Source: Lachnospiraceae bacterium UBA7179
Lineage (GTDB): Bacteria > Bacillota > Clostridia > Lachnospirales > Lachnospiraceae
NCBI GenBank assembly: GCA_002491195.1
Contig: DKVL01000101.1
Coordinates: forward strand, 11,497 to 75,496
Reading direction: 5' to 3'
Length of the DNA stretch: 64,000 nucleotides
In this document: positions 17,606 to 25,724 of the stretch, piece by piece
How the letters are laid out: each line of letters opens with the position of its first letter
How positions within the stretch are numbered: position 1 is the first letter of the stretch
Position numbers and translations under genes: made by a program
The notes under the pieces: model-generated
The model's input: the letters and a program-made list of their open reading frames with translations, nothing else
What the model was told of the DNA's origin: nothing
The model's database searches: none

Positions 17606-18466
17606 ATGATGGGATTCCTATTTGCGATAATGCACATTTTTTTATCATTTATCACTGTGTCAGGCCTGTACCTGATCTCCATTAAACCACGCATTCACGG
17701 CCGCCCTGACTATAAGCCGTTTTTTGGTCATATGTACGCCCACCGCGGACTTCACGACATGTCCCCGGCGGTTTCCAGGCAGAAAGGGAAAGAATACCTT
17801 CCTGAAAATTCCTATGCAGCGATCAAGCGGGCCGCCGACCTGGGCTACGGCATTGAATTCGATGTGCATCTGACAAAAGACGATATTCCCGTTGTCTTTC
17901 ACGACGATACCCTGAACCGCATGTGTGGTGTCAAAGGCTGCCTGCGGGATTATACTTACGAGGAACTTCAGCAGTTTAGCCTGCTCGGAACCAACGAGCG
18001 CATCCCTGCATTTACTGATATCCTGAAAATGGTCGACGGCAGGGTTCCGCTGATTATAGAATACAAAGTTGAAAAAAATGCTGACAAGCTGTGCCGGATC
18101 TGTGACAGTATCCTTTCTGATTATAAGGGTCTGTATTGTATTGAATCCTTTCATCCGCTGGCTGTGCGCTGGTACAAGATCCATCGTCCAAATATTGTGC
18201 GCGGGCAGCTCTCCGAAGATTTTACAAGACAAAAACTGAACATTCCATACTTTCTGCTGTCGCACCTGATCGGCAACTGCTATGCATCGCCGGATTTCAT
18301 TGCATATAATTGCAAACACAAGAACGAACTCTCACGAAATATCTGCCGAAAATTTTACAAAAGCCTGAGTGTCGCGTGGACCGTCCGCTCACAGGAAGAA
18401 CTCGACAACGTATCGAGAAGTTTTGATCTGTTTATCTTCGAGGGTTTTGTTCCTGCAAGACAATAA
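17606..18466 (+). CDS. Glycerophosphodiester phosphodiesterase family protein
   Basis: A 286-residue protein. The GDPD catalytic signature is complete: AHRGLHD near residue 43, then GIEFDVHLTKDDIPVVFHDD near residue 90, and PLIIEYKVEKN further on. An N-terminal hydrophobic stretch (MGFLFAIMHIFLSFITVSGLYLIS) suggests membrane anchoring with the active site outside. The family releases glycerol 3-phosphate from deacylated phospholipids or cleaves related diesters. The start is ATG 17606, 11 nt after GAGG; the in-frame codon 17546 lacks a site. A weak promoter TTTACA-N17-TAGTAT lies at 17519-17547. Confidence 0.88.
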   Translation: MMGFLFAIMHIFLSFITVSGLYLISIKPRIHGRPDYKPFFGHMYAHRGLHDMSPAVSRQKGKEYLPENSYAAIKRAADLGYGIEFDVHLTKDDIPVVFHDDTLNRMCGVKGCLRDYTYEELQQFSLLGTNERIPAFTDILKMVDGRVPLIIEYKVEKNADKLCRICDSILSDYKGLYCIESFHPLAVRWYKIHRPNIVRGQLSEDFTRQKLNIPYFLLSHLIGNCYASPDFIAYNCKHKNELSRNICRKFYKSLSVAWTVRSQEELDNVSRSFDLFIFEGFVPARQ

Positions 18467-18533
18467 CGAATTGTAGGAAAATATCTGTATATTTCTTGGA
18501 ATTGACCTAATATTTTCTGAAAAATTGTCGATA

Positions 18534-18546
18534 CTGTTAATAACAG
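18534..18546. promoter_or_regulatory. Perfect 13-bp palindrome CTGTTAATAACAG, possible operator
   Basis: Located 107 bp upstream of a Phd-like antitoxin gene. Such antitoxins commonly autoregulate through short palindromes; the link here is inferred from position only. Confidence 0.35.
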
Positions 18547-18652
18547 ATTTTATCTGAAATATCTGGAGAGCGCACAACACGTTCAAATAGTAACATATTT
18601 TTGAGAACTGTCGCAGGCAGTTCTTTTCCACAGGAATTAGGAGGATTCCCAT

Positions 18653-18853
18653 ATGAAGGATTTAGTAAGAGAAACGGATTTCACGACACTAAAGAACAAC
18701 TTTGACGAAATATGCGACGAAGTCAACAATGGCAGCGAATCGATTGCTCTCTCTTTGAAGAGTGGACGCAAGGTCTTTATTCTGCCTGAGGAAAACTACA
18801 ATAGCATTTCCCATATTTTTATGGTAAATACTTCCGAAAATGCTTTGCACTAA
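18653..18853 (+). CDS. Phd/YefM-like antitoxin, orphan
   Basis: A 66-residue protein starting at ATG 18653 after TTAGGAGGATTCCCAT. TDFTTLKNNFDEICDEVNNG and SIALSLKSGRKVFILPEENYNSI match the Phd/YefM N-terminal DNA-binding fold, which normally represses its own operon and neutralises a Doc or YoeB/RelE toxin. The C-terminal toxin-binding tail is very short and no toxin gene follows; a strong palindrome terminates the unit directly. It may be a solitary regulator or a remnant. Confidence 0.75.
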   Translation: MKDLVRETDFTTLKNNFDEICDEVNNGSESIALSLKSGRKVFILPEENYNSISHIFMVNTSENALH

Positions 18854-18859
18854 AAATTG

Positions 18860-18888
18860 CGAGCAGGGGAAAACTTTTCCCCTGCTCG
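18860..18888 (+). repeat. Palindrome family 2, perfect copy, acting as terminator
   Basis: CGAGCAGGGGAAAA/TTTTCCCCTGCTCG, 14-bp perfect stem with a 1-nt centre, 7 bp past the antitoxin stop. Related copies lie at 43059-43085 and 55172-55200, and a diverged one at 6693. Confidence 0.85.
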
Positions 18889-18895
18889 ATTTCAT

Positions 18896-19555
18896 TCATT
18901 TGATTCTTGCTGTAGATACATCTTTTTCCCTGACTAACGTTCTCTTGTAACAGATCGAATACATGATTGCTGACAGAAAAAGCGCCAGGAGTACATCCAG
19001 CATGGAATGCTGTTTGATCAGAACCGTCGAACAGATGATACTTGCACCGAGTGCAAGCATGGAGATCTTAATGACGGGATGATCTGCAAAGCATCTGCTT
19101 CGCCACACCGCGATCATGATCGCAACGGAATTGTACACATGAATGCTTGGCAGTATATTGGTCGGTGTATCCGTTGCATACAGATGCCGGATCAGATCGA
19201 TAAAAATATTATCTCTCTCAAAAACTTTCGGTCGCAGATTGTGTCCGTTTGGAAAGACAGCCGACACAACGATAAAGATCGTCATTCCTGCCATCAGAAA
19301 CGCTACCAGCTTATCGCTCTCTTCTTTATCCCTGATGCACAGAAACACAACTGTAAATGCCACATACGCAAACCACAACAGATACGGCACGATAAAAATT
19401 TCGCAAAATGGTATGTATTCATCAATACCAAAATTGATCTCATGTACTGCCACATCTCTCCGTTCCAGATAGAAAAAAGCGATGAGATAAAAGACTGCAT
19501 ATACAGCCATAACAGCCAGTGACTTGTACTGCATAATGAAACCTGATTTTTTCAC
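18896..19555 (-). CDS. PAP2-superfamily membrane phosphatase / phosphotransferase
   Basis: About 219 residues with five or six hydrophobic helices. The three PAP2 motifs can be traced: NGHNLRP (phosphate-binding), ILPSIHVYNS (the PSGH motif with Ile for Gly) and STVLIKQHSMLDVL (the SRxxxxxHxxxD motif with the Arg replaced). The altered residues resemble Aur1/Ipt1-type inositolphosphotransferases more than classical phosphatases. A lipid-phosphate substrate at the membrane is likely. GTG 19555 is chosen because TGGAGGGGAATATT precedes it; the frame extends to 19609 without a site. Confidence 0.75.
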   Translation of the reverse strand: MKKSGFIMQYKSLAVMAVYAVFYLIAFFYLERRDVAVHEINFGIDEYIPFCEIFIVPYLLWFAYVAFTVVFLCIRDKEESDKLVAFLMAGMTIFIVVSAVFPNGHNLRPKVFERDNIFIDLIRHLYATDTPTNILPSIHVYNSVAIMIAVWRSRCFADHPVIKISMLALGASIICSTVLIKQHSMLDVLLALFLSAIMYSICYKRTLVREKDVSTARIK

Positions 19556-19896
19556 AATATTCCCCTCCATTAAAAACAAACATTTCCTGTTCCTTTCTAA
19601 ATTCATCATTATAATTTATGCATCTTGTAAAGTCAACTTATAAATACAAATCTTTAAATAATCTTCATAAAGTCTTAAAAAACAAAAAAATGTGTTTCAT
19701 AATTCACAATAAATCACTGAAAATTGAAAAAATTTTCTTATATATTTTCCATTAATTGATGTTTGATTATTTGGCGAATTTCGAGTACACTATGTATTGG
19801 AAGCTGTTTCATAAATCAATAACGGTTTTCTGGTAATATTTTATTTGGTTCAGAGATGTATCTTTACAGCTCTCACATAATACGGAGGATTGATCT
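19556..19896. other. Divergent AT-rich intergenic region, 341 bp
   Basis: No gene or RNA structure was recognised apart from the promoter at 19763-19791. The stretch 19610-19760 is unusually A+T-rich with poly-A runs, typical of divergent promoter DNA. Confidence 0.5.
19763..19791 (+). promoter_or_regulatory. Promoter TTGATT-N17-TACACT
   Basis: -35 at 19763-19768 and -10 at 19786-19791, about 100 bp before the PHP-domain gene. Confidence 0.5.
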
Positions 19897-20673
19897 GTGA
19901 TGAAATTTGATATGCACTGCCACACAAAGGAAGGTTCTATGGATGGAAAAATTCCTATCTCTGAATATATTCAGATCTTAAAGTCCAAAGGTTTCCATGG
20001 CATGCTTGTGACGGACCATGATTCCTACAATGGTTTTCGCGCCTATCGCGATCACCTGAAAGGAAAACTCGATGATTTTGTTGTTCTGAAAGGAATTGAA
20101 TATGATACGATTGACGCCGGCCATATTCTTGTGATTCTGCCTGAAAAAGTAAAGCTTCTTCTGATGGAATGCCGCGGTCTCCCTGTCCGGGTTCTTCAGG
20201 ATATCGTACACAGACATGGCGGCATCCTTGGCCCGGCACATCCCTGCGGAGAGCGCCACTTAAGCATCACCCGCACGCGCGCTTACAAAAAAAATCCTGA
20301 CATTATGAAACAGTTTGATTTTCTCGAAGCGTTTAATGCCTGTGAATCACAGGAATCAAACTCGGAAGCGCGCAGACTTGCATTTCACTACAACCTGCCA
20401 ATGTTTGGCGGAAGTGACTCGCACCATTCTGACTGTGTGGGAACCGCTTATACGGAGTTAAAGGCTGACATTACAACTGAGTCTGACCTGATTCAATATG
20501 TCAAAGAAAAAAGAAGCACAAACTATGGCGGTGAGTACTATCAAGGAACAGTAAAAGGTAAGATTGGCATCTTCAATCATGTTTTGGTAGAAGGTTTCTG
20601 GTTTTACAACCGTTTTGCCAGTCTATACCGCCATCATAAACGCAAACTTGCTCTATCACTCTTAAACCATTAA
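19897..20673 (+). CDS. PHP-domain metal-dependent phosphoesterase
   Basis: A 258-residue protein. The PHP metal-binding motifs are present in order: DMHCHTKEGSMDG at the N-terminus, LVTDHDSYNGF near residue 40, LKGIEYDTIDAGHILV near 65, GPAHPCGERH near 112 and GGSDSHHSDCVGTAYT near 175. The family hydrolyses phosphoesters such as histidinol phosphate, nucleotides or DNA 3' ends; the target here is not clear. Translation begins at GTG 19897, 8 nt after GGAGG, or at the next codon ATG 19900. It is monocistronic with a clear terminator. Confidence 0.88.
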   Translation: MMKFDMHCHTKEGSMDGKIPISEYIQILKSKGFHGMLVTDHDSYNGFRAYRDHLKGKLDDFVVLKGIEYDTIDAGHILVILPEKVKLLLMECRGLPVRVLQDIVHRHGGILGPAHPCGERHLSITRTRAYKKNPDIMKQFDFLEAFNACESQESNSEARRLAFHYNLPMFGGSDSHHSDCVGTAYTELKADITTESDLIQYVKEKRSTNYGGEYYQGTVKGKIGIFNHVLVEGFWFYNRFASLYRHHKRKLALSLLNH

Positions 20674-20695
20674 ACTATTGTTTTACAAACATTCA

Positions 20696-20731
20696 AGAGG
20701 TGCGTTCCCATCCGAAACGCACCTCTCTTTT
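20696..20731 (+). terminator. Terminator of the PHP-domain gene
   Basis: AGAGGTGCGTT/AACGCACCTCT, 11-bp stem, 9-nt loop, followed by CTTTTT. Confidence 0.9.
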
Positions 20732-20737
20732 TCACAG

Positions 20738-20935
20738 TTATATCTCATGTTCAATTTTAAGCCTGTTTGTATGCATATCCATCAGCTTGTAGCGATATTC
20801 GTCATCTGTGATCACCCGCTCCAAAGTATCCATGTCTCCTTCCTCGAGCAGTGTCTTCAACAGCTCGTTGTAGCTCTTGATAATATTTCTCTCCAAAAGC
20901 TCCATCTCGTTTAATTCCCTGTTCTCCTCTTCCAT
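20738..20935 (-). CDS. Small acidic protein, 65 aa, in operon with cheD
   Basis: ATG 20935 follows AGGCTGGAAC within GGGAGGCTGG; an upstream in-frame codon at 20953 overlaps cheD and lacks a site. The protein is highly charged and helical (EEENRELNEMELLERNI and SYNELLKTLLEEGDMDTLE) with no membrane segment. It is encoded 15 bp after cheD and is presumably cotranscribed. No family recognised; a chemotaxis accessory role is only a guess from position. Confidence 0.6.
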   Translation of the reverse strand: MEEENRELNEMELLERNIIKSYNELLKTLLEEGDMDTLERVITDDEYRYKLMDMHTNRLKIEHEI

Positions 20936-20949
20936 GTTCCAGCCTCCCT

Positions 20950-21468
20950 TCAAATCCTTTTTTCCACTTTACCCGGGGTGAGAATCCTGAATGTGCCGTT
21001 TCCTGGCTCAAACACAACCGTCCTCGGAAAATGATCTCCCACATCAGCAGCGAGCAACGGTATCTGAAGTTCTGCAAGCTTTTCCGTCACCGCCTCCAAA
21101 TTCCTGGCAGAAATATCCCTGCTCTCTGGTATTGTAGCATTTTTAATCATATGAGCTGCGCCTGCAATCTTTGCCACCAGATGCTCCCGCTCCGCGCCCT
21201 GCACCACCAGAGCCCTTATCATCTCATCAAGACCTGTGTCCGCATATTTTGCCGCAACAAACGGTATACTGCTTTCAGTTGCTTCGCTGTGATGCGGAAG
21301 CATAACGTGCAGGAGTCCTCCTACTCCCGTATGCGGATCCCGCACAGCCACACCAACACACGATCCCAGATCCTTTGTTATTAGTTTCTTTTCCCCCCTG
21401 GCAGTCTTATAATCACCCATATTTACGACGATCATACTCTCCAATTCCGCCACTGTAAACGCCGCCAC
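20950..21468 (-). CDS. cheD: Chemoreceptor glutamine deamidase CheD
   Basis: About 172 residues. The catalytic Cys lies in DLGSCVGVAVRDP and the catalytic His in GGLLHVMLPHH, spaced as in CheD; KIAGAAHMI and a C-terminal PGNGTFRIL complete the family pattern. CheD deamidates receptor glutamines and, with CheC, tunes adaptation in Firmicutes. The GTG at 21468 is preferred (GGAGG seven nt upstream) over the GTG at 21474, which is too close to the site. It is divergent from a soluble chemoreceptor (21694), a plausible substrate. Confidence 0.92.
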   Translation of the reverse strand: MAAFTVAELESMIVVNMGDYKTARGEKKLITKDLGSCVGVAVRDPHTGVGGLLHVMLPHHSEATESSIPFVAAKYADTGLDEMIRALVVQGAEREHLVAKIAGAAHMIKNATIPESRDISARNLEAVTEKLAELQIPLLAADVGDHFPRTVVFEPGNGTFRILTPGKVEKRI

Positions 21469-21611
21469 TTTCACTCCTCCAGTCGAATCGGTGCTCTTTG
21501 TACTATTTGACTACATTTTGCAACAACTTGTCCCGTCTAATACATTTATTATACCAAACTTTTCCATAGTTTCAAGACTTAGTAAGATATCCTTAATAAG
21601 TTTTAGGAGAA

Positions 21612-21640
21612 TTGCAAAATTTCTCAAGTTGCGATAGAAT
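21612..21640 (+). promoter_or_regulatory. Promoter TTGCAA-N17-TAGAAT of the soluble chemoreceptor gene
   Basis: -35 at 21612-21617 and -10 at 21635-21640, about 54 bp before ATG 21694. Confidence 0.55.
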
Positions 21641-21693
21641 AAAAAATGTAGTAATATCTAAATTGTAACATTCATGAAACAAAGGGGTACATT

Positions 21694-23100
21694 ATGGGAA
21701 TTTTAACGAAATCAAAAGAAAAGGAATTATTATCTTCAATATCTGAGCTTAAGGATGTGGATTACGGCAAAATGTCCGCCGGGCTGGAACAAATATACCG
21801 CCGTCTGGTCACAGGGCGCACGCAGTTCGAGGACATCATGTCCAAAATTTTTGATTCTCTGATGCAGATTAGCTCGCTTGATCTCGCGCTGAGCCATCAC
21901 GCGGAACTGATTCAGCAAATATCAGACAGTGTCTCCGCAGCGACAGGGCTCATTCACGAAGCATCAAGTGAGGCTGCTTCGGTATCTTCAACAGTGTCCG
22001 GACAACATGAAGATCTAACGAACACAATCATCGCCGTCTCGGAGGCGTCAGGCAACGTCTACCAGAAGATTGACGAGGGGCAGCAGGAGCTGACTGCGAC
22101 CAAAAGTCTGTCGGACAGCACGATCACTGCTTCAAAGGCGATGCAGCAGGATATGAACCAACTCTCTGATATTATCAATCAGATGAACAACGTAATCGCC
22201 GGCATCAATTCAATTTCGTCCCAGACAAATCTACTAGCGCTGAATGCCTCAATCGAGGCTGCAAGAGCAGGCGAAGCCGGAAAAGGATTCGCGGTTGTCG
22301 CTGAAGAAATTCGTCAGCTTGCGGACGAGACGCAGAAGCTGACTGCAAGTATGGGACACTTTGTGACAGACATCCATACTGCATCCGAAAAAAGCGTGAA
22401 AAGCGTAGACATGACAATTGAATCACTGCAGACTGTCACACAGAAAATCAGTCATGTCTGGGAATTAAATGAGGATAACAGAAATAACGTAGAAACAATT
22501 ACAAACAACATTTCGTCACTTGCAAGTCTCAGCGAGGAGATCAGCAGTTCCATCATCGAATTGGAGTCGCGTTCTACCGACATCGAAAGCCAGTGCGGCG
22601 TACTCCATGAGGACATGGAAAAGCTGCAGGCACATGGCAAAAATATTGACAATATCGCTGCGCCGCTGGTGACCATCGAGGCCACTTTGGACGAATCCGC
22701 CAAAATCATGGGCACGATGACAAGAGATGCCTTTTACAAGCTGGAAGACAAGAATTTCGCCGAATATATGGAAAAAGCGATCAACGCACATAAGAACTGG
22801 CTCGGAAACCTTGAGCGGATTGTCAGGGAAAAAACAATCCTGCCACTGCAGATCAATGACAGGAAGTGTGGATTTGGTCACTTTTACTATGCGATGAATC
22901 CGACCAACCCGGAAATAATGAAACTGTGGAAAGAGCTGGGCGAAAAACATAAAAAATTCCATTCTTATGGGAAGCAGGCACTCGACGCCTTGTTTAACGA
23001 GGACTACAGCCAGGCGGAGCACATCTACGAAGAGGCAAGCCAGTATTCCAAGACTCTGATCCAGGAGATAGAAACTGTCAAGAAAATGCTGGCGCACTAA
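21694..23100 (+). CDS. Cytoplasmic methyl-accepting chemotaxis protein with C-terminal CZB zinc-binding domain
   Basis: A 468-residue protein without membrane helices. The signalling tip SSQTNLLALNASIEAARAGEAGKGFAVVAEEI lies near residue 180. The C-terminal ~110 residues are a CZB domain: AINAHKNWLGNLERIV, then DRKCGFGHFYYAMNP, then GEKHKKFHSYGKQALD, giving the His-Cys-His-His zinc site. CZB receptors respond to zinc or to oxidants such as hypochlorite. The start ATG 21694 follows AAAGGGGTACATT. Its last 4 bp overlap the convergent fabT stop. Confidence 0.93.
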   Translation: MGILTKSKEKELLSSISELKDVDYGKMSAGLEQIYRRLVTGRTQFEDIMSKIFDSLMQISSLDLALSHHAELIQQISDSVSAATGLIHEASSEAASVSSTVSGQHEDLTNTIIAVSEASGNVYQKIDEGQQELTATKSLSDSTITASKAMQQDMNQLSDIINQMNNVIAGINSISSQTNLLALNASIEAARAGEAGKGFAVVAEEIRQLADETQKLTASMGHFVTDIHTASEKSVKSVDMTIESLQTVTQKISHVWELNEDNRNNVETITNNISSLASLSEEISSSIIELESRSTDIESQCGVLHEDMEKLQAHGKNIDNIAAPLVTIEATLDESAKIMGTMTRDAFYKLEDKNFAEYMEKAINAHKNWLGNLERIVREKTILPLQINDRKCGFGHFYYAMNPTNPEIMKLWKELGEKHKKFHSYGKQALDALFNEDYSQAEHIYEEASQYSKTLIQEIETVKKMLAH

Positions 23101-23555
23101 TGTTTCTCCCCATACTGCTTAAAAAATTCATTTAGATTCATGAGGCATTTTATCATCACTTTCATCTCATCCTCGTCAAGCCCTTTCACGATTGACTTGA
23201 TCATGTTCTGGTGGAACCCACGGTGATGGTAAAATGCCCTTTTTCCTTTTGATGTGAGCACCACCAGCACGACGCGCTTGTCTGTCGTGCTCCGCTCCCG
23301 AACGATATATCCTTTGTCTTCGAGACTGTTCATGTTAGTGGTGAGCGTGCCCATGGTGACATCAAGGCGCTTTGCAATATCAGACATTCTACGTGGCTCC
23401 TCAATACCAATCGCTTCTATAATGTGCATGTCATTGTTTGTGATATCCTTAAATTCCTCGGTGATCACCGCTTTCTCCTCGATATTCATAACATCATTAA
23501 AAAGTTTTACCAGCGTTTCATTCAGTGCCCTTCTTGTCGCTTTTTCCATAGTCAT
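23097..23555 (-). CDS. fabT: MarR-family repressor of fatty-acid synthesis, FabT-like
   Basis: A 152-residue winged-helix protein. EPRRMSDIAKRLDVTMGTLTTNMNSLEDKGYIVRERST is the recognition region and VVLVVLTSKGKRAFYHH the wing. The sequence and the position at the 3' end of the FASII operon match FabT, which represses fab genes with acyl-ACP as corepressor. Three FabT-type palindromes stand at the operon promoter (32453-32497). Unlike streptococci, where fabT lies near the front, it is last here. The start ATG 23555 has GGAGGTGGGAAT; a double-hairpin repeat fills its leader. Confidence 0.88.
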   Translation of the reverse strand: MTMEKATRRALNETLVKLFNDVMNIEEKAVITEEFKDITNNDMHIIEAIGIEEPRRMSDIAKRLDVTMGTLTTNMNSLEDKGYIVRERSTTDKRVVLVVLTSKGKRAFYHHRGFHQNMIKSIVKGLDEDEMKVMIKCLMNLNEFFKQYGEKH

Positions 23556-23593
23556 ATTCCCACCTCCTGCTTCTCTCCATACTCAACACCCCC

Positions 23594-23682
23594 GGAAGAA
23601 CGCGCCCTTCGCGTTCTTCCCGCATGAAGTTTTAGAAGTTCTAAGGCTGCGTACTTTGCAGCCTTAGAACTTCTCTTCATGC
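23594..23682 (-). repeat. Dispersed double-hairpin element, family 1 copy 2, between fabH and fabT
   Basis: Hairpin A (23594-23620) is an 11-bp perfect stem GGAAGAACGCG/CGCGTTCTTCC with loop CCCTT. Hairpin B (23622-23682) is GCATGAAG/CTTCATGC plus a 17-bp perfect stem AGAAGTTCTAAGGCTGC with loop GTACTTT and a 4-nt bulge. The layout and loop match copy 1 at 2809-2897 despite different stem sequences, so base pairing is conserved. It starts 3 bp after the fabH stop and ends 38 bp before fabT. Confidence 0.85.
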
Positions 23683-23685
23683 TTG

Positions 23686-24681
23686 CTACCACACCAGTAC
23701 ACTGGCCCCATAGGTCAGTCCCGCTCCAAACCCTGACAGCACCAGTCTGTCTCCTTCCTTGATCCTGCCGGCCCTGTTGCACTCGTCGAGCAGTACCGGT
23801 ATCGTGGCAGAAGACATATTTCCAACCTGATGGATATTCATTGGAAATTTTGCGATATCTGCTTTCAGTCGCTTTGCAACAGACTCTATGATACGCACAT
23901 TTGCCTGGTGCAGGATGAACCAGTCCACATCATTCACTATCATCCCCGCTTTGCCGAGCGTCTCCTGGATACATGCAGGAACCTGCTTTGTGGCAAACTT
24001 ATAGACTTCCTGTCCATCCATACGGACGTATGGATTTTCCGTTGGCTGCTTGGGCATAAATGCATTATTGACCGCACGCTCCTCACAGGAAAGCACCATT
24101 CCCTTTGCGCCGTCTGAACCCTGCAGCATACATTCGATCCCCGCTTTCCGGCCATTATCCCGAACGATGTCCTCAGCGGACGCCTCCACAAATGCCGCTC
24201 CTGCGCCATCGCCAAACAGAATACACGTTCCCCTATCCTTCCAGTCCACAAGTTTTGACAGCACTTCACTTCCCACGATCAGGGCATTTTGGTAAATTCC
24301 GCTATGCAGATATGCATATACGGTATCCAGCGCAAATAAAAAACCAGAACACGCAGCATTCAGGTCAAACGCAGCTGCCCTCGACGCCCCGATCAGATCC
24401 TGCACCTGGCACGCACAGCACGGCAACAAAAACTCGGGAGAACAGGTTGCCACCACGATCAGGTCCACCTCTTCCGCGTTCTTTCCCGCCAGCTCCAGAG
24501 CCTTTTTGCACGCTTCTGCCGCCAATGACGATACTGTCTCCCCGCCAGAAACCCTGCGCTCTGCAATCCCCGTTCGCTTCTGAATCCACTCGTCAGACGT
24601 CTCGACAAGTTTCTCCAAGTCAAAATTGGTCACTTTTTTTTCCGGCAGTGCACTTCCTGTGCCGGTTACCCTTATTGTCAT
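23686..24681 (-). CDS. fabH: 3-oxoacyl-ACP synthase III (FabH)
   Basis: A 331-residue condensing enzyme that joins acetyl-CoA to malonyl-ACP to start fatty-acid chains. The catalytic triad is intact: Cys111 in NAACSGFLFAL, His258 in WFILHQANVRI and Asn288 in HQVGNMSSA. The C-terminus LVLSGFGAGLTYGASVLVW is typical. The start ATG 24681 overlaps the stop of the upstream FabK-like gene (ATGA), so translation is coupled. Confidence 0.97.
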   Translation of the reverse strand: MTIRVTGTGSALPEKKVTNFDLEKLVETSDEWIQKRTGIAERRVSGGETVSSLAAEACKKALELAGKNAEEVDLIVVATCSPEFLLPCCACQVQDLIGASRAAAFDLNAACSGFLFALDTVYAYLHSGIYQNALIVGSEVLSKLVDWKDRGTCILFGDGAGAAFVEASAEDIVRDNGRKAGIECMLQGSDGAKGMVLSCEERAVNNAFMPKQPTENPYVRMDGQEVYKFATKQVPACIQETLGKAGMIVNDVDWFILHQANVRIIESVAKRLKADIAKFPMNIHQVGNMSSATIPVLLDECNRAGRIKEGDRLVLSGFGAGLTYGASVLVW

Positions 24682-25712
24682 TTAGAAAATTCCTCCATTA
24701 TATCGGCTACGGTTTCTATCCTGTCAGCCCTGCTGGCATTGCTTCCGCAGAAGATCAGCCCCTCGTCGAGATTTCCCTGCACCGCATTGATGAGTGCCTC
24801 AGTAATGCAGTAGGGCGCAGTATCCGGCTTGCAGGTAGTGATACACTGTCTGCAGCCTCTCATAAAACGCTCACCCGCATTTACCTTGTCAAGAAATGCG
24901 TTGTGTATCGCACGCCCCGGCATTCCCACCGGACTCTTGACGATGACGATGTCTTCCTCCTTTGCATTGATATATGCCTGCTTGTATGCATCAGAGGCAT
25001 CACACTCCCTGGTTGTCACAAAGCGCGTTGCCATCTGCACGCCCTTTGCCCCCATCGCAAGGTAATGTTCCATATCACTCCGCTCATAAACGCCACCCGC
25101 CACCACGACCGGCGTTTCCAACGCATCCGCAAGCTCTATGATGGATCGCACCTCGTCGTCGTAATTTTTTTCATGTGTCACTGTATACGCGTCGACATCT
25201 TCCCTGGAAAATCCCAGATGTCCGCCAGCCAGCGGTCCCTCCACCACGACGAGATCCGGCTTTCTGTCATACTTCTTTTTCCAGTGTTTTGCTATGACCT
25301 GCAGCGCCTTTCTGCTCGAGACAATCGGTGCGATCCTGACTTCGCCTGCGATCTCAGGCAGTTTCATAGGGAGTCCCGCGCCGGATATGATCAGGTCAAC
25401 GCCCGCTTCCACTGCCGCTTTGACATAGTCCTCATACTGTCTTGTCACGACCATGATATTGACACCGACAATACCGCCGTCTGCGATCTTGCGCGCCTTT
25501 TTGATCTCCTCGCCGACTGCTTTTAGGTTGCACTCGATCGGATGCCTGCCAAAATCAGGATCACGATAACCGATCTGGGCGGTTGAGATCACTCCCACAC
25601 CGCCCGCCGCCGCTACTGCTCCCGCAAGACCTGACAGACTCACACCGACCCCCATTCCCCCCTGTATCACAGGAATGCGCGCACTAAGATCGCCTATCCT
25701 TAACTCATTCAT
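24678..25712 (-). CDS. FabK-like flavin enzyme / nitronate monooxygenase family
   Basis: A 344-residue FMN-binding barrel: IPVIQGGMGVGVSLSGLAG at the N-terminus, VEGPLAGGHLGFSR with the catalytic His, and VVVAGGVYERSDMEHYLAMGAKGVQMATRFV. A Cys cluster (CRQCITTCKPDTAPYC) near residue 285 is absent from the other FabK of this operon. It could be a second enoyl-ACP reductase or a nitronate monooxygenase with a linked lipid role. It lies inside the FASII operon, 4-bp overlapping fabH and 12 bp after accDA. Confidence 0.82.
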   Translation of the reverse strand: MNELRIGDLSARIPVIQGGMGVGVSLSGLAGAVAAAGGVGVISTAQIGYRDPDFGRHPIECNLKAVGEEIKKARKIADGGIVGVNIMVVTRQYEDYVKAAVEAGVDLIISGAGLPMKLPEIAGEVRIAPIVSSRKALQVIAKHWKKKYDRKPDLVVVEGPLAGGHLGFSREDVDAYTVTHEKNYDDEVRSIIELADALETPVVVAGGVYERSDMEHYLAMGAKGVQMATRFVTTRECDASDAYKQAYINAKEEDIVIVKSPVGMPGRAIHNAFLDKVNAGERFMRGCRQCITTCKPDTAPYCITEALINAVQGNLDEGLIFCGSNASRADRIETVADIMEEFSK

Positions 25713-25724
25713 TTCCTTTATCCT

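Noticed and set aside
24105..25526. 473-codon open frame on the plus strand across fabH and the FabK-like gene
   Set aside because: It is antisense to two strongly supported enzymes, has no ribosome site and a proline/arginine/serine-rich translation typical of shadow frames.
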